A DNA stretch of 64,000 bases. Source: Glandiceps talaboti (lineage: Eukaryota; Hemichordata; Enteropneusta; Spengelidae). Location: NCBI RefSeq assembly GCF_964340395.1, contig NC_135560.1, forward strand, positions 23,220,675 through 23,284,674, written 5' to 3'. Position 1 is the stretch's first letter. Each line of letters begins with the position of its first letter. Made by a program: the position numbers and the translations under genes. Of the stretch, positions 13,711-47,149 are shown piece by piece. Below the pieces are notes generated by a model, which saw nothing but the letters and a program-made list of their open reading frames with translations, was not told the DNA's origin and did no database searches.

Positions 13711-14089
13711 TAAAACAAGTAGATAGGACAATTTAAGACAACTTCAAACTCAAAGACATTGCAACATACAGAATTTGTGTATGTCATAGAAAATCCTGAG
13801 AAGCAAAATAATAATCCTAAAGAAACTAAAGACTAATTGATTCATGTACAACAAAAAACTGTATTGCATTTTTCACATCCACCAAGTACCCAAATATTGC
13901 TGTTAATCAAGAGAGGAGATAGATGGGTGGATGGATGGGTGGATGGATGTATCATTGGATGGATATACTTTCAACAAGCTGCCTGTTCAAAATGACTACT
14001 TAAAACAAGAAAGCTAGATTATGAGTTGAATTTTAGTGTGCTCATAGTCACTTTGCTGTTGACCAAGCAATCTCACAGTACAGCTTAGG

Positions 14090-14159
14090 TTAGTCTGCAA
14101 GATAGTGACAGGGCGCCCTCACACTTTGGTCAACCACAATGATGTATCTTACAGTCTAA
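14090..14159. mobile_element. Short complete MITE copy (70 bp)
   Basis: It opens TTAGTCTGCAAGAT and closes ATCTTACAGTCTAA, inverted copies differing at one position over 14 bp. The interior carries AGGGCGCCCTCACA and GGTCAACC, shared in inverse orientation with the 11197-11254 copy. Confidence 0.6.
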
Positions 14160-14902
14160 GCTTAGATTAGATCTGTATGATTCAATCAGTATTCAAACCT
14201 AGACATTTATCATTATAATCAGGTAGTAATAGACATGGTGAATACTATGATACCTGGCCATGTGATGAATAAATTACAAAATATATCACTTTGTCATTGG
14301 TCAAGTCAGCAATATTTATAGTTTCACATTATATGTGGGGTGTGCTACTGATGACATCTAACACAGAGGCTGGTTCATTTCAAACCACTAATAATCTGTG
14401 CTCTTTACTGACAATGACTACATTGAAGTAAAATCTTGAAATCGCCTCTCTATGCTGTGGGTTATAAAACAACTTCATCATTCATGAATGAAGCAACTTT
14501 TCTAAATTTCAGTGATTCTACTAAATATTTCAGTTAGTGTAAGGTTGTTTTTTTCAAGGTACTTACTCTTGTACTGGGTAGATTGACAGTTTACCTGAAA
14601 TGATCACATAAAATATATGATATGTGGTTCTGTTTTTTAACTTCTTATTTGCCTACCTCTCATTTTCATATTTAACATGTTTGTAGGTAACTTTTTTGTG
14701 CTAATATGATTTTCATATTGTACTAAAAGTGGTATGGTTTATAATTGGCTGCAGTGTAAACCTGAGCAGTCACCTGATCTGGAAGGCACTTGAAAGTAAA
14801 ACGTAACATGAATATGAGCAAAATAGTGTTGTATACCATGTAGTGTACTTGTTGACTTAATGTGACCATGTCTTAAGTCTTCCAGTACAGATGTGATATT
14901 AG

Positions 14903-14908
14903 TTTATT
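14903..14908 (-). terminator. KIF24 polyadenylation signal candidate
   Basis: TTTATT on + is AATAAA on -, about 100 bases past the KIF24 stop codon, which would give a short 3'UTR. Other signals exist further downstream. Confidence 0.45.
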
Positions 14909-15003
14909 GCATCTGAGTTGTATGTCTTCATTTCTTTCTAGGTATGATAATGTATATCTATGAATTGCATGTCTGAGTTTCCTATCTCACTATGCTATTA
15001 CAG

Positions 15004-34445
<19,442 letters not shown>

Positions 34446-36181
34446 TTTCTCTCTATTATATCCTTCCGAGGGCTTCAAGGTACACAGAACAAGTGAAATC
34501 ACCAAATTTATGTGTTGATGGTCACCTTGGGAGGGCTTCCAATTTCAGGTTAAATGTGAAAGTTACAAAGACTGACAGTAACTGCCATTACTGGACAAGT
34601 TGTTACACGCAGGTCATTAATGGGGTGTTATTACAAGGCTTTATCACATCTGTAAATGAACAAAAAGCAATGCTCATAAAATTCAACAATAATAGGATAT
34701 AACATTCAAAGTAATGCAAATAATACAATAGGTAATTAATAAATGGAAGAATTTTTGTTGTCATTTTAATTTAAGCAAGCGTATCATAACAACTGAATGC
34801 AAAGATGTTATCAAAAAAAGGCATCCATTCAGAAAATGGAACTGTACACACAATGATATGCTGTATCAGAGATCTATTATTCAAAATAAAATGTTTTGTG
34901 TCAAAATGGTAATACATCACATATTCCTTGCAATAATGAGCCTAATTCTTTGGTTCTTCCGTTTTATTTTGAATTCTTTATTAGGTGAATAATTACCTGT
35001 AACCAGATTGAAAAAGGAAATGCTGGTATTTGAACATTTTATCATGTGCACACTGAAAATATATATATTTCAATGTACATAGCCAGGTAACACATTTTAC
35101 AGTGGAAACAGATGGACTCAGCTAAGGTTTTGGGTCAGTTTGAAAACCTTGGACTAAATGGAAAACCAATTCTTGAAAATTGTCAGTTTCTAAATAGAAA
35201 GGGTCAATATTATGCCACTAGAGTATACACAGTTCTACCATTAATTTAATGACTGCGTCTATATTACTATAACTGTGCATAGTGATAATTCATTAGACTG
35301 TGGCTTTATCTAACACAAGTCAATTAGCACCATTTTGTTATCATTTACACTGTCATAAACAACATTCATTTTCACAATATCTTACTTATATATCAGGAAT
35401 ATATTGCACCACTAAAAACACATGGATGTGAATTTCACACACCTACCTTCAGCTAAATATCATGGTGTGACGCTCCAAACCAACAGAAATATTCCAAAAA
35501 ATATGTTGGAAATAATTTCATTGCATATAATTAGAAAGCTTTGTACAAATGAACAAACTGGTGCCAAATTTGCATGGCATGTATTTATAGATACAGTGTA
35601 CCCGGCACATGGTTGTGTTATAGTAAGGCTAGCAGAACTGCATGACCCTCTTTTGTCTACAGACATATCCATGCACATCATTGATATTAAAATTATATGC
35701 ACCACTGCCACAACAATGGTGTGTCACCCTGACTTATTTGCATATCTATTGTTGTGTAGGGTTCCATTCATGAATCTACTACTATTGCAAGGAGGAAATT
35801 TGAATATTGAACAAACATGACTGGAAAACAATACTGCACTTAATATGGAGAATATGAATTACATTGAATAAATTAGTGTGTATATAATCAATATAGAGAT
35901 TACTACTCAAAAGTAGGCTGAAATACGGTCACAATTTCACTGTTAGATTTTAAAGTAGTTGTAAACTGTACACTGTGAGTTGACATTTGGATATGACAGT
36001 CACCATACATTGTAATTTTTTGTTTAATTGAAAATCACAAAATGAAATTTGAAAAACACACTTTTTTAATGGATGTACATAACACACCCATGTTATGTAA
36101 ACTAGCTGCTGAATTAATAAACTTTTAGTATAAACTAAAATATCATGCATTTCACAATTAGAATCATATATTTTATGCTTT

Positions 36182-36273
<92 letters not shown>

Positions 36274-37999
36274 TTATGCATTATTTATTTATTTACTTTA
36301 TCATAATGTACATGCCTTTTGTATCAGAGATTCCCTGAAACTGTTAGGAGCAGCACAGAAAGTAAATTTACACTCCATACTTGCCATGACTTAGAAAGAT
36401 AAGTAGAAATAAATATGTCTGGTGACAAAAAAAAAAGAAGTACACCCACAAACTATGAAGAGCAAAACGGTACTTGAAGATTTAATAATCAACATTATAA
36501 GATATATTTTACTTCTATATGTAATTCATTTCCTACTTTATTTTGCATCAAAATGTAATTGTATGACAATTTTATTTATATTAAAACAGATATTTTTTCA
36601 TAATGACTTGTACCATCTCTACTTTAATTTTTTTTTAAAATTAACAAAATTTACAATGTTAATATTTATAAATATTTCTTTTGTTTGTTGTTTGTTTTGT
36701 TTGTTTTTTCTATACATCCATGTAAATAATTAAAATGACACTGTACAGTAAACAAATAGAAACAACTATAAAATGAACTAAATAAGCACATTTGAAAAGG
36801 AAAAAAAATTTATATGAATAATCAAAGTAATCACCTAACCAACCTAAGTTTTATTTCAAAATTAGATATGTAATCACAAACTTAGACCTGCACAAAATTT
36901 ACTACAAATACAACTTTTCATATTCAGTAAAGAATTGCAAAGTTCCTCATTTGTATTACAAACTAACAATTATATCTACCACAATTATGTGTAAAGATAT
37001 ATTTACAATTAATCTAGATAGCTTCTTAGGAAAACAAATAAATTTAATTAATGAGTAAAGAAATTCTAGTGCCAATATATTTGAAATAAAAAATATATTT
37101 TGTTATCTTTTAAAGACTAAAAAATATATTTGACTTAATTTGTGTTGAGAAGAGGAGAAAATTAACAAAAAAATCTAGTACAGTATTTTTTGAAGATTTT
37201 CTGTAGCTGTATATTTGAATATAAATTTAAAAATTAATAAATGCAGTTGACAATGACTCAATGCACTACAATATGGCAACTGCAAAGATAAGACTTGCAA
37301 AACATGTCTAAATTGATAACACATAGGTTTTGTGGATTTAATATTTTATTACTTTTTGTAAAATAAACACATGAAATTTGTGTTGGCATTCTAACATCTC
37401 CAAAAGGAAAGAAAAAATAATATTAAACACAAATAAGATACCATTGAACAACTAATGTTGCATATCAAATCTCACTTTATTTAATTTTTTTTAATTCAAT
37501 ATTCTTACACACCTAATGGTATGGACAATTGAGAATAAATGATAAATTATTCATAAGTCCAGGAGTAAGTTGGGTATTAACCTTGTACATCAAGGTCATT
37601 GCTCTGGTCTAATCCATTCAAAATTGTCCTGCATAGGTTTTTCTGGAAACTATTTCTTGTGTTGCAACTTTTGAAACGGCTAATTAATTTTGTACTTTAC
37701 ACTTCTACCAGCAAATATTTATCCATCATACACAGTATTTTTAATGGAGTAAGTTCTGTTCAAATTGCCTACACTCATTTACAATTTTGGGTATATTATG
37801 GGGGCACTTACCGTTATTTATTAGAGGTGCTTGATAAATCTAATTTAGATCTATAAATAAACAATGTAATTTCGGATTACACTAAAATAAATCTCTTTGG
37901 TTGACTTTACAAATCTTAAATAAAGATGTGTTGACGTCGTACATGGAAATCTTGAACCTTGAGGGATCTCTGTAAACAATGTTTTGATAACTGAACTAC

Positions 38000-38000
<1 letters not shown>
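34446..38000. other. Probable KIF24 first intron or upstream DNA
   Basis: I see no supportable coding exon. The 132-codon frame at 35422-35820 has no recognisable domain and looks like chance. A TCTA tetranucleotide run lies at 36183-36274; otherwise the stretch is unstructured and very AT-rich. Confidence 0.5.
36183..36274. repeat. (TCTA)n microsatellite
   Basis: About 22 uninterrupted tetranucleotide copies. Confidence 0.97.
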
Positions 38001-40033
<2,033 letters not shown>

Positions 40034-40054
40034 TGGAAATACACAAGAGTTAAA

Positions 40055-40165
40055 AGTCTCTGTAAGATACATGTCATACTGCCCTCGGGTTCTACAAATG
40101 ACATAAAAATCAACCAGCACTCACTGATGAGGGCAGAACGATGTGTCACATCTTAGTAGTGTGAC
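40055..40165. mobile_element. MITE-like inverted repeat in NUDT2 3'UTR
   Basis: CTGTAAGATACATGTCATAC-TGCCCTC on the left is inverted as GAGGGCAGAACGATGTGTCA-CATCTTAG on the right. It shares these blocks with the left half of the 9643-9754 element. Confidence 0.5.
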
Positions 40166-40238
40166 ACGACTTTGTTCAATTTCATATTCTTTATATCATA
40201 CAAATGTATTTTTATGAGAAAAAAATAACTTGGCTATG

Positions 40239-40392
40239 TAGTCTAGTTCCTGACAGACTGTATTCCCTACTGCATTATCTTCACACATTATGTCTAGTCA
40301 ATCTCGTTACTCATGCTGTGCAAAGCGCAAATGGCAAATGTATGAAGATAACATAGTGTAAAATCGGAATACGGTCGTCAGGAACTAGACAA
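40239..40392. mobile_element. hAT-like MITE with 8-bp target-site duplication
   Basis: The ends TAGTCTAGTTCCTGAC and (reverse-complemented) TTGTCTAGTTCCTGAC form a 16-bp terminal inverted repeat with one mismatch, extended inward by weaker pairing (CTGTATTCC/GGAATACGG). TGGCTATG flanks it exactly on both sides (40231-40238 and 40393-40400). An 8-bp duplication and T(A/T)G termini fit the hAT superfamily. The 154 bp encode nothing. It lies in the probable NUDT2 3'UTR. Confidence 0.75.
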
Positions 40393-40945
40393 TGGCTATG
40401 AAGATAAACTCACTTGCAGTAAATATAGTCAAGTGTTGACAGGGGAAGGGTGAGGGTAGTTGGACTATTCTCAGACCACTAAAAGGGGTCTGAGGCCTAT
40501 TGTAATCTAGCTCTATCAGCTCTATCTACTTCATTCCACTTTCTTTGATAAATCATGGTGGAAGAAATGATGAGCATTTCCCTATTCTCAAGAACCAGAG
40601 CTGATATTTCTTGTTACACTATGAAATATCAAGTGCAAATACGGAGTGTTGTACAAGAGGCTGTGGTTTTACATGTCATGGTGTTTCCCTTTCAGTACTG
40701 CAAACAAATCATTGCCTTTGGAGTAATACTGTGATATGAAGCCTTTATAGAACTGCCAAACACTGAAGAATTGAAATCTAGATAGCAGCATACTGAATAC
40801 ATACAAAGTACAGTGTGATATATAATGTATATAGTAATCAAAAAAGACAATTGTGGATATCCATCACAGAAGACTGTGGGGGACTCCAACACATTATTGT
40901 ATGGGTTTGTGTTTGAATCAGTGTTTCAAAGACTTGTATGTGTAT

Positions 40946-40982
40946 AATAAAGTCTTTTGATGTTCACTTCATGTTCAATAAA
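40946..40982 (+). terminator. NUDT2 polyadenylation signals
   Basis: Two AATAAA hexamers at 40946-40951 and 40977-40982, about 900 bases after the stop codon. Confidence 0.5.
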
Positions 40983-41365
40983 CAATACTAATATCAATAC
41001 AACTATCTGATAGTAGTATTTCTTTTCTTTTTTTTCTTTTTTTAAATTTTTGTGCTGGGAATTCCTCCCAGCGATTTTCTGTTATGCAGACATATATACA
41101 AACAAACAAACACACAAATTCTAAAAAAAATAAAAAAATAATAATATTTCTTTTTAATAAATGAGCAAAGAATGAAGTACATGTAGGAAAGGATTAAATA
41201 TTATGTTTTATTTAACAATGGATGGAAACAAATTTAAGTACACAAAAATGCAACAAGTTTCTGTAAACCCCAGTCTCTATAAACAAGGCTTCACAGACGA
41301 CACAGTCACTACATAAATAAAGGTTTTTATCGGTGTCTTAAAGCAATATAGGTTGGTGTTATTGT

Positions 41366-43829
41366 TTATTCTGTATCCTTTGTATCTTCTGTCTTGATAA
41401 ACTTAGACACTTCCTGTTAAAGAAGAATAAGCAGGAAAACAAGTGAATGGTTAAAAAACAGTAAACCTAATGAATATTAATGTAACAGTGGAGAGTACAA
41501 TAATATTCAAGATTACTTGTAGGCTTGTATTCTATCAAAATATACTGGGTCAGTTATACTGTCTGTCACCAACACTTGGTCATTGTTGAAACCATACATA
41601 TTTTCATTTGAATATGAACGTGACATCAAATCCTTGATACAACTTACTCATGTTACTAGTTGATCAAATGTTATGTCAATCACTGTCTAACAGAGAAATA
41701 AATGACTTCATAGCAGCATTCAGTGAAGACTTCTATCAAGTGAGAATATACAATGAGACTTTGCTAATTTGGCAACAATGTGGTAAGTCAAGAGAATAGT
41801 ATTTAACACAAATACTTTTGTCAAGCCAGACATGCTATGCAGTGTGCCATCTAAGCCAATTTCACACACCACAGTGATGCACACAATTTCTACTGACATA
41901 CAAAAATTTAGTGTTCCCCTATCTCTATGTGGTGACTCACAAGAAATGCCACTTTTTATCATACTGACCCACAACAACATAATATGGTTATCATTAGAGG
42001 TACACTGATGCTATGTTTCAGTTTGAGTGGTTTTCATTGTATATATGATTTCTTAGCAAGTTGTTATGGAAATGAACATTCTCTAAACACATATGTCTAC
42101 TTACTTTTAAAGTTTTGTGGTCAATATTTTCACTCAGTTCATCAAATTTTTTTATTTGTGTGATTACTTCAGAAACTCTGAAAAGGAAAGACACCCAAAC
42201 TGATAAAACACAAAAAGCATAAAATAACAAAATATAATACTTAAAGTCAACACATGCTTGATTTATTTTTTTTTCTTCTTCAGATGTAATGCCTTTGATG
42301 TTAGGAAAATATGGATAAAAATTATAACACATGGAAATGTGAGAATGAATGTTAGTGGACTGTGGGTTCATACTTAATAATGAAAATTTCTACTCAGAGT
42401 CATGAAGTGAATCCCAAATTTCCACTGATGTCTAGTCAGCATCAGGGGTGTACTACAATGGGTTATTGTTCCATGTCTCTCAAGCTCATATCACGTGTCT
42501 CTTCCAAAACACAGGACAACAGCCCATTGTACTACACCCCTGATGATGCTGACTCTGAGTAGAAATTTTCATTACTAAACATAGAAATGTAGTAGTGTAT
42601 TGTTGGTGCTAGGAGTAACAACAGAACACAGAAAACAAACTCATATTTTGAAATATTCTTGGTTTGATAATTTATGTGAGTTTCTGATTTGATATATTGG
42701 CCAAATTTGTTTTATGTCCTTTTGTTCACCATGCTGTAGACAAATAGTCAACACCCATACCTGATGGAATTTCTAGTTACTTTTAAAAAAATATACACTC
42801 ATTATAAACTCAACTTATTTGTATTAGAAATACACCACATATAAAGCTATAAATAGGTTGTACATGTTTTATCAATCCAAGTTAATGTTTGCAACTGAAT
42901 AACTACGAGACTTGAAAGGTCTTCAACACTCTACTGGAAATCTTACCCTTCTAATTTTCCTCTGAGATTGACAATATTTTCCCTGGTGTCATCCAGATCC
43001 TGTAGCAGTATGATATACATGTTATTATCACTTATAGTAATGGAATCTCTTAGGCTGTATCCAGTGTGAGTGACAATGTTGTAGGAAGTGCCAATTTGCA
43101 GAGTATGAAATCTGCATCATTTTCAGTCAGATTAATTCAATGTGTGTTTAACTGATGTGAAATAGAACATTTCCTGGACACAAAAAGATACTTTGCAGAA
43201 AACTTGAAATCAATGTCATGCCAATCAGGGCTGGGATTTTGACAAGTGAAAATAAGATAGGAAGCTATTCAGAATTCCAAATCATACCCAAGTATTCAAT
43301 TTCACCCTACATTATTCTGAACAATGTATTATGTGTGTACAAATGTATGTATTTCATATCACTTCAGTCTTATTCAGTGTTACTTTACCTCTCACCTTGT
43401 TGTGATAAAAGTGCCAGGAGCATACAACATCTGTCATACATATCAAACCTTTATGCCACATAGCACATATTAAATATCACAAATCCATCATGGCATATAC
43501 TCTAAAAGGTGTCAGTGTCACTGCTACAATCTAGGTACTAATGTACCATCTCACAATATTTCACTGAACAACGTAATGAACTAGAAAAGTAAAGAAAATG
43601 ACAATTATTTTACTTGCATACCTCTTGTAAATCTCTTTTGATGTTCATAAGTTCTGTAATAACATTATCCAATGACTTTATATGCTGTCCTTCTCTTTCA
43701 AGCCCTAGAAGCTGTTGATAGAGCAAATACCCCAGTTACATTTGTATATATATATAGATGTATAGATAGATAGATAGATAGATAGACATACATACATACA
43801 TACATACATACATACATACATACATACAT

Positions 43830-43864
<35 letters not shown>

Positions 43865-44883
43865 TACATACATACATACATACATACATACATACATACA
43901 TACACATACATACATACATACATACATACTGTATACATACATAATATATACACATACACACACATTATTCATATTTCACATGACTTTGTATTGTTTATAC
44001 ATCCATTTCTCGATTAATTAGGTAAAATCTAAGAGTCTCCTTTCGTTATCTCAAACTGGAGAGCAGACTGAAGGTTTTACTGATTACTGAGCCATCTTGT
44101 GAAAATATTGTTAGGGGAAGAAACCCTGTAAAAAACCTAACAAATAGCAGAATTAGACTGGAATCAATTCATATGTGAATTACCTGTACATTATCATCAT
44201 ATCTTGTCTCAATACTTCTTTGTACACTGTCTCTCAGAATACGTCTTTGTCTTCTGAATGCACGATATAATAACTGGACATCTTGGCAGTGTCTACACAA
44301 ATCAAAAACAACCCGTTTCAAATTGTTTAGAGACTGTATTGCTTGTTGTACCTCTTGCCATTCTTCAACCCAGTTGGAGACATTGCAAACTGGGTTGAGA
44401 CGGTGCACGCGTTTTGCTCAAGGGACGATTTACTCCGTATGCAAGCAGGACTACTTCTACAGAGGATGCTCCTATTACACATAACTTCTGAAGGGATAGC
44501 ATACCAACCAACCAATGGCTGCCTAACACTAATAGACACCAACGTCGAGTTGTTGTTAAGGGGTGTAAGTCATCTTGGGAACCTTGTTATATCTTGTTAT
44601 TACCCAATCCCTAACTGAACTAAAGTAAACTCTGCAGTCCTGCTTGCAGACGGAGTAACTCGGGACTCGATTCTGACATTCGTCAGCAGCAACACAGTAC
44701 AAGCAGGACTTTTAATTGCCAAGTTATCAATGGTTAGCCTAAAACAACAGAAAATGGAAAGACAGTGTGTTTCCGGGCTACAAACCTATATCTCTGAGGG
44801 AAAAGTTCCTGAAATTCCTCAAAAGTGCAACTATCGAACAACTCGGAATCAAGCAGAAACGTAGACACAATATCTACCGCCAT
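41366..44883 (-). CDS. Nkp2/Cnl2-family kinetochore protein
   Basis: Six exons on -: 44883-44786, 44292-44184, 43711-43622, 42999-42947, 42177-42105 and 41413-41366. All junctions are GT-AG, all phases agree, and the product is 156 residues (yeast Nkp2 is 153). The N-terminus VDIVSTFLLDSELFD, then TFEEFQELFPQRYR, then VQLLYRAFRRQRRILRD and SVQRSIETRY, follows the fungal Cnl2/Nkp2 pattern of a hydrophobic helix, F-x-E/Q-L-F-P, then LY-x3-QR-x3-(D)-x-VR-x-(N)I. The remainder (70-140) is coiled coil, again as in Nkp2. In yeast, Nkp2 pairs with Nkp1 on the Ctf19/COMA part of the inner kinetochore. The acceptor at 44293 was chosen because it has a long T-rich tract and is the only one that keeps phase; the upstream open codons (to 44408) would break it. 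The exon model is firm; the family call rests on remembered patterns. Confidence 0.75.
41847..41999. repeat. Copy of the 21.7-kb interspersed repeat
   Basis: Carries CTAAGCCAATTTCACA, CACACAATTTCTA, CTATGTGGTGACTCACAAGA and a TTATCATTAGAGG end shared with the pair at 21672-21935. Confidence 0.6.
42374..42578. mobile_element. Long inverted-repeat insertion in an Nkp2-like gene intron
   Basis: The outer arms AATGAAAATTTCTACTCAGA and GAGTAGAAATTTTCATTA, and the inner arms CATCAGGGGTGTACTACAAT and ATTGTACTACACCCCTGATG, are mutually inverted. The left arm has a 40-bp insertion between outer and inner blocks. It should fold into a long stem and has no coding frame. Confidence 0.65.
43742..43965. 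repeat. (GATA)n/(CATA)n microsatellite with internal (CA)n
   Basis: About 220 bp of GATA then CATA repeats interrupted by a short CA run. The three overlapping Met/Cys/Val/Tyr frames here are artefacts. Confidence 0.97.
44430..44658. mobile_element. MITE candidate with 23-bp inverted ends in Nkp2-like intron 1
   Basis: TTACTCCGTATGCAAGCAGG at 44430 is inverted at 44636-44658 (CCTGCTTGCAGACGGAGTAA) with one mismatch. A third, solo copy of the right end lies at 45130-45151. The interior of about 185 bp has no convincing gene. Confidence 0.55.
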
Positions 44884-45316
44884 CTTTTTAAAAGTTAAAG
44901 TTTGTCTGTTCGTTATTTTGTTCCTCCCTGGCGGCGGTGGCGTTTTGTTTGACTCGGACGCACTCGACGCATGAGACTGTAAAACATGTTTTATATTATT
45001 ATATTAGCGGAATTACAGCCCAAAAATGAATTACATGTATTTTCTTAAAACCAAATTACGCCGTCATATCAAAAACAAATTACGCCATCATATTACATGT
45101 ACAGTGCATTTGTCGTATCAGAAGATGGTGTCCTGCTTGCAGACGGAGTAAGTAAGTCGGCGTTGTCCATCTGGCACATTCAAGTTGTCAGGACTAAAGA
45201 TGGAGTTGTTTTGTGACAAGGTCTTTAATAAATGCAAGCTTACGCAGAATTACTTTTTGTATTACTAGTAACTGTTCAAGCCCACTTGTTTGGTGTGAGG
45301 ATTAAAGTGACGAACC

Positions 45317-45445
45317 ATGGAAGGTGATGTAGCTGCAATAATCGTCGCTTTGTTTGCAATACTTTTTTTTATTATTCTTTTTTATGTTTTGTTTTGTGTT
45401 ATTCAACATGTTTCGTTTTATTTTTTATTTTCTTACGGGGTTTGA
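45317..45445 (+). CDS. Possible 42-residue single-pass membrane peptide
   Basis: ATG in a strong context (GAACCATGG) opens MEGDVAAIIVALFAILFFII followed by further Leu/Phe/Ile/Val, a clear membrane helix, and the frame stops after SYGV. The next frame stays open for about 60 codons past this point with a polar segment (SETTSVTAVKSDAEKIEKSS), so a miscalled T run or a missed intron could join them. It is divergent from the Nkp2-like gene. I know no homologue, and T-rich DNA readily makes such frames by chance. Confidence 0.22.
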   Translation: MEGDVAAIIVALFAILFFIILFYVLFCVIQHVSFYFLFSYGV

Positions 45446-47149
45446 AATGAAAACAAGCTGTAACAGAGGACTGAGAAGGAGTGAAACCACTTCAGTTACT
45501 GCAGTTAAAAGTGATGCAGAGAAAATAGAAAAAAGTAGTGCAATATTGAAACTAATTTTCATAAACCGTTTCCTTATTTACTTCGATCGCACATTTGTAT
45601 TTTTATGGCATGTTATTTGCCCTTTAGTAGGTTTCGTATGTCTCTTTTCTTTATAATTCGATAGGGCAAGCTTATTACGGTACAGTGGGCTTTCCTAAGT
45701 GGCGCCACCACAGACATTTATGCGTATGGTTAATCAAGGTATTGCCACGCTACGCACCTAACATACCAAAAACTGTAAACATTTGAAACCTATAACCGCA
45801 CATTTTCTGAGCAATGTCTCTCAAAGTTAAACATATTAAAGTATGCACATTCATCACGGACTTTACAATCCTCAAAGAATCGTTATCAACTCACTTCCGA
45901 GAAATTGGGGTAATATGTCTGAAGTCAGGCATGCATCTTGACTTCAGAACTGACGAAGCCATGCTGGATACCTGGCGAAAGCTTTCGTGAACTACTAGCA
46001 CTTCTTGGTGAAAAAATAAGTACAATTTTAGACTTAGACCATGACGAAACATTGCACAGACAAGCTTTTATCATTATCGATCATTATATATAAGTGTTAT
46101 GAATAATTTTCAAGAAGAAACACAACAAACAACGCACACAGCTTAAGGCCAATGTGACATAGTTTTATATATATTTAATTCTGACTATTCTATCTGATTT
46201 ATCCTGAGATCATTTTATTATCATGATGAAATTTTGCTACCAACTAAAGTGTGAACACATAGTACTTGAAATTACAAATGCACAGGAACCTATGTATATA
46301 CCCATTATGAATATGAGATTTTGTACATTTCTAGTAGATATGAATATTGCTGAGTCGACCAGTTTTTGAACAAGAATAACATATGTATATCGATCGGAAC
46401 GTGTTTAATTATATCGTGACTTACTCTTTCATGTAATTTACTTCTAAATGTCAATCTGTCATTTGGTGTATGGACGGATTTTGAATCTACGTAAATGGGT
46501 TTTTAGAGTAGATATTCCATACGTCTTCATACAAATCTATTATAAAATTTAGCAGACAGCGGCGCCAATCTCGGCGATATCATTTACCCGAAACAGAACA
46601 CTTATGGTGGTTGATATTGCATTAGGTAAAAGCTTATAAATGTGTACACGAATGATGTACATGTGATTCATGGAACATGATAGACAGATTTATATTACAA
46701 TTTATGATTTTATGAATATTGTATCTAATTTTGAAACCTTTAGTCAACATTAGCTATGTATATGTAAATCCAGCAACCGTAATGAATTAACGATTTGGAA
46801 CTGCAATCAGCTCAATGTAAGATATACAATGTGACGTCATGTGGCCACGGCAGAAAATTAACATAATTGAAATATCTATTCATAGGTTGCCTTCCAATGG
46901 CAGCAGTCAACGCTTATTGGAGCGAACCGGTCATTAATAATACATTTTTGCTTATCATTACAAATACGGTGATTGTATTAATGGTCTCTGTGTCGTAAAG
47001 TCATAAACGACATGCCGGATACTTCAATCGCTCTAACTTCGATGTTAATTACATACTGTGCAACCTGGGAAATTGACAGCTGTAAGGTTTTAGGTGTTTA
47101 GATGCCTCCTTCTACTTGAAATATACCTCGAAAATTTTAATTCGGAATA

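Larger units (their letters stand above)
9001..15003. other. Intergenic region between convergent UBAP1 and KIF24
   Basis: No supportable gene. It holds MITE-like elements (9643-9754, 11197-11254, 14090-14159), a G run (10258-10279), a C run near 11431, a 59-bp tandem repeat (12003-12256), a GTGTT repeat (13661-13710) and the short KIF24 3'UTR next to 15004. Confidence 0.6.
40034..41365. other. NUDT2 3'UTR and convergent gap to the Nkp2-like gene
   Basis: No coding sequence. It contains two MITE-like insertions (about 40055-40165 and 40239-40392). AATAAA signals on + at 40946-40951 and 40977-40982 probably end NUDT2. AATAAA on - at 41212-41207 probably ends the gene on the other strand. Confidence 0.55.

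Noticed and set aside
35422-35820. 132-codon + frame upstream of KIF24
   Set aside because: No recognisable domain, no splice or start context, lies in the probable KIF24 first intron.
44293-44408. Upstream in-frame extension of the Nkp2-like second exon
   Set aside because: No acceptor there keeps phase with the first exon, whereas the T-rich acceptor at 44293 does and gives the expected family sequence.
45935-46040. Transposon 3' end (GACGAAGCC ... GGCGAAAGCTTTCG)
   Set aside because: The motif feels familiar from retroelement remnants, but I cannot name the family or its limits, so it is mentioned only within the intergenic entry.
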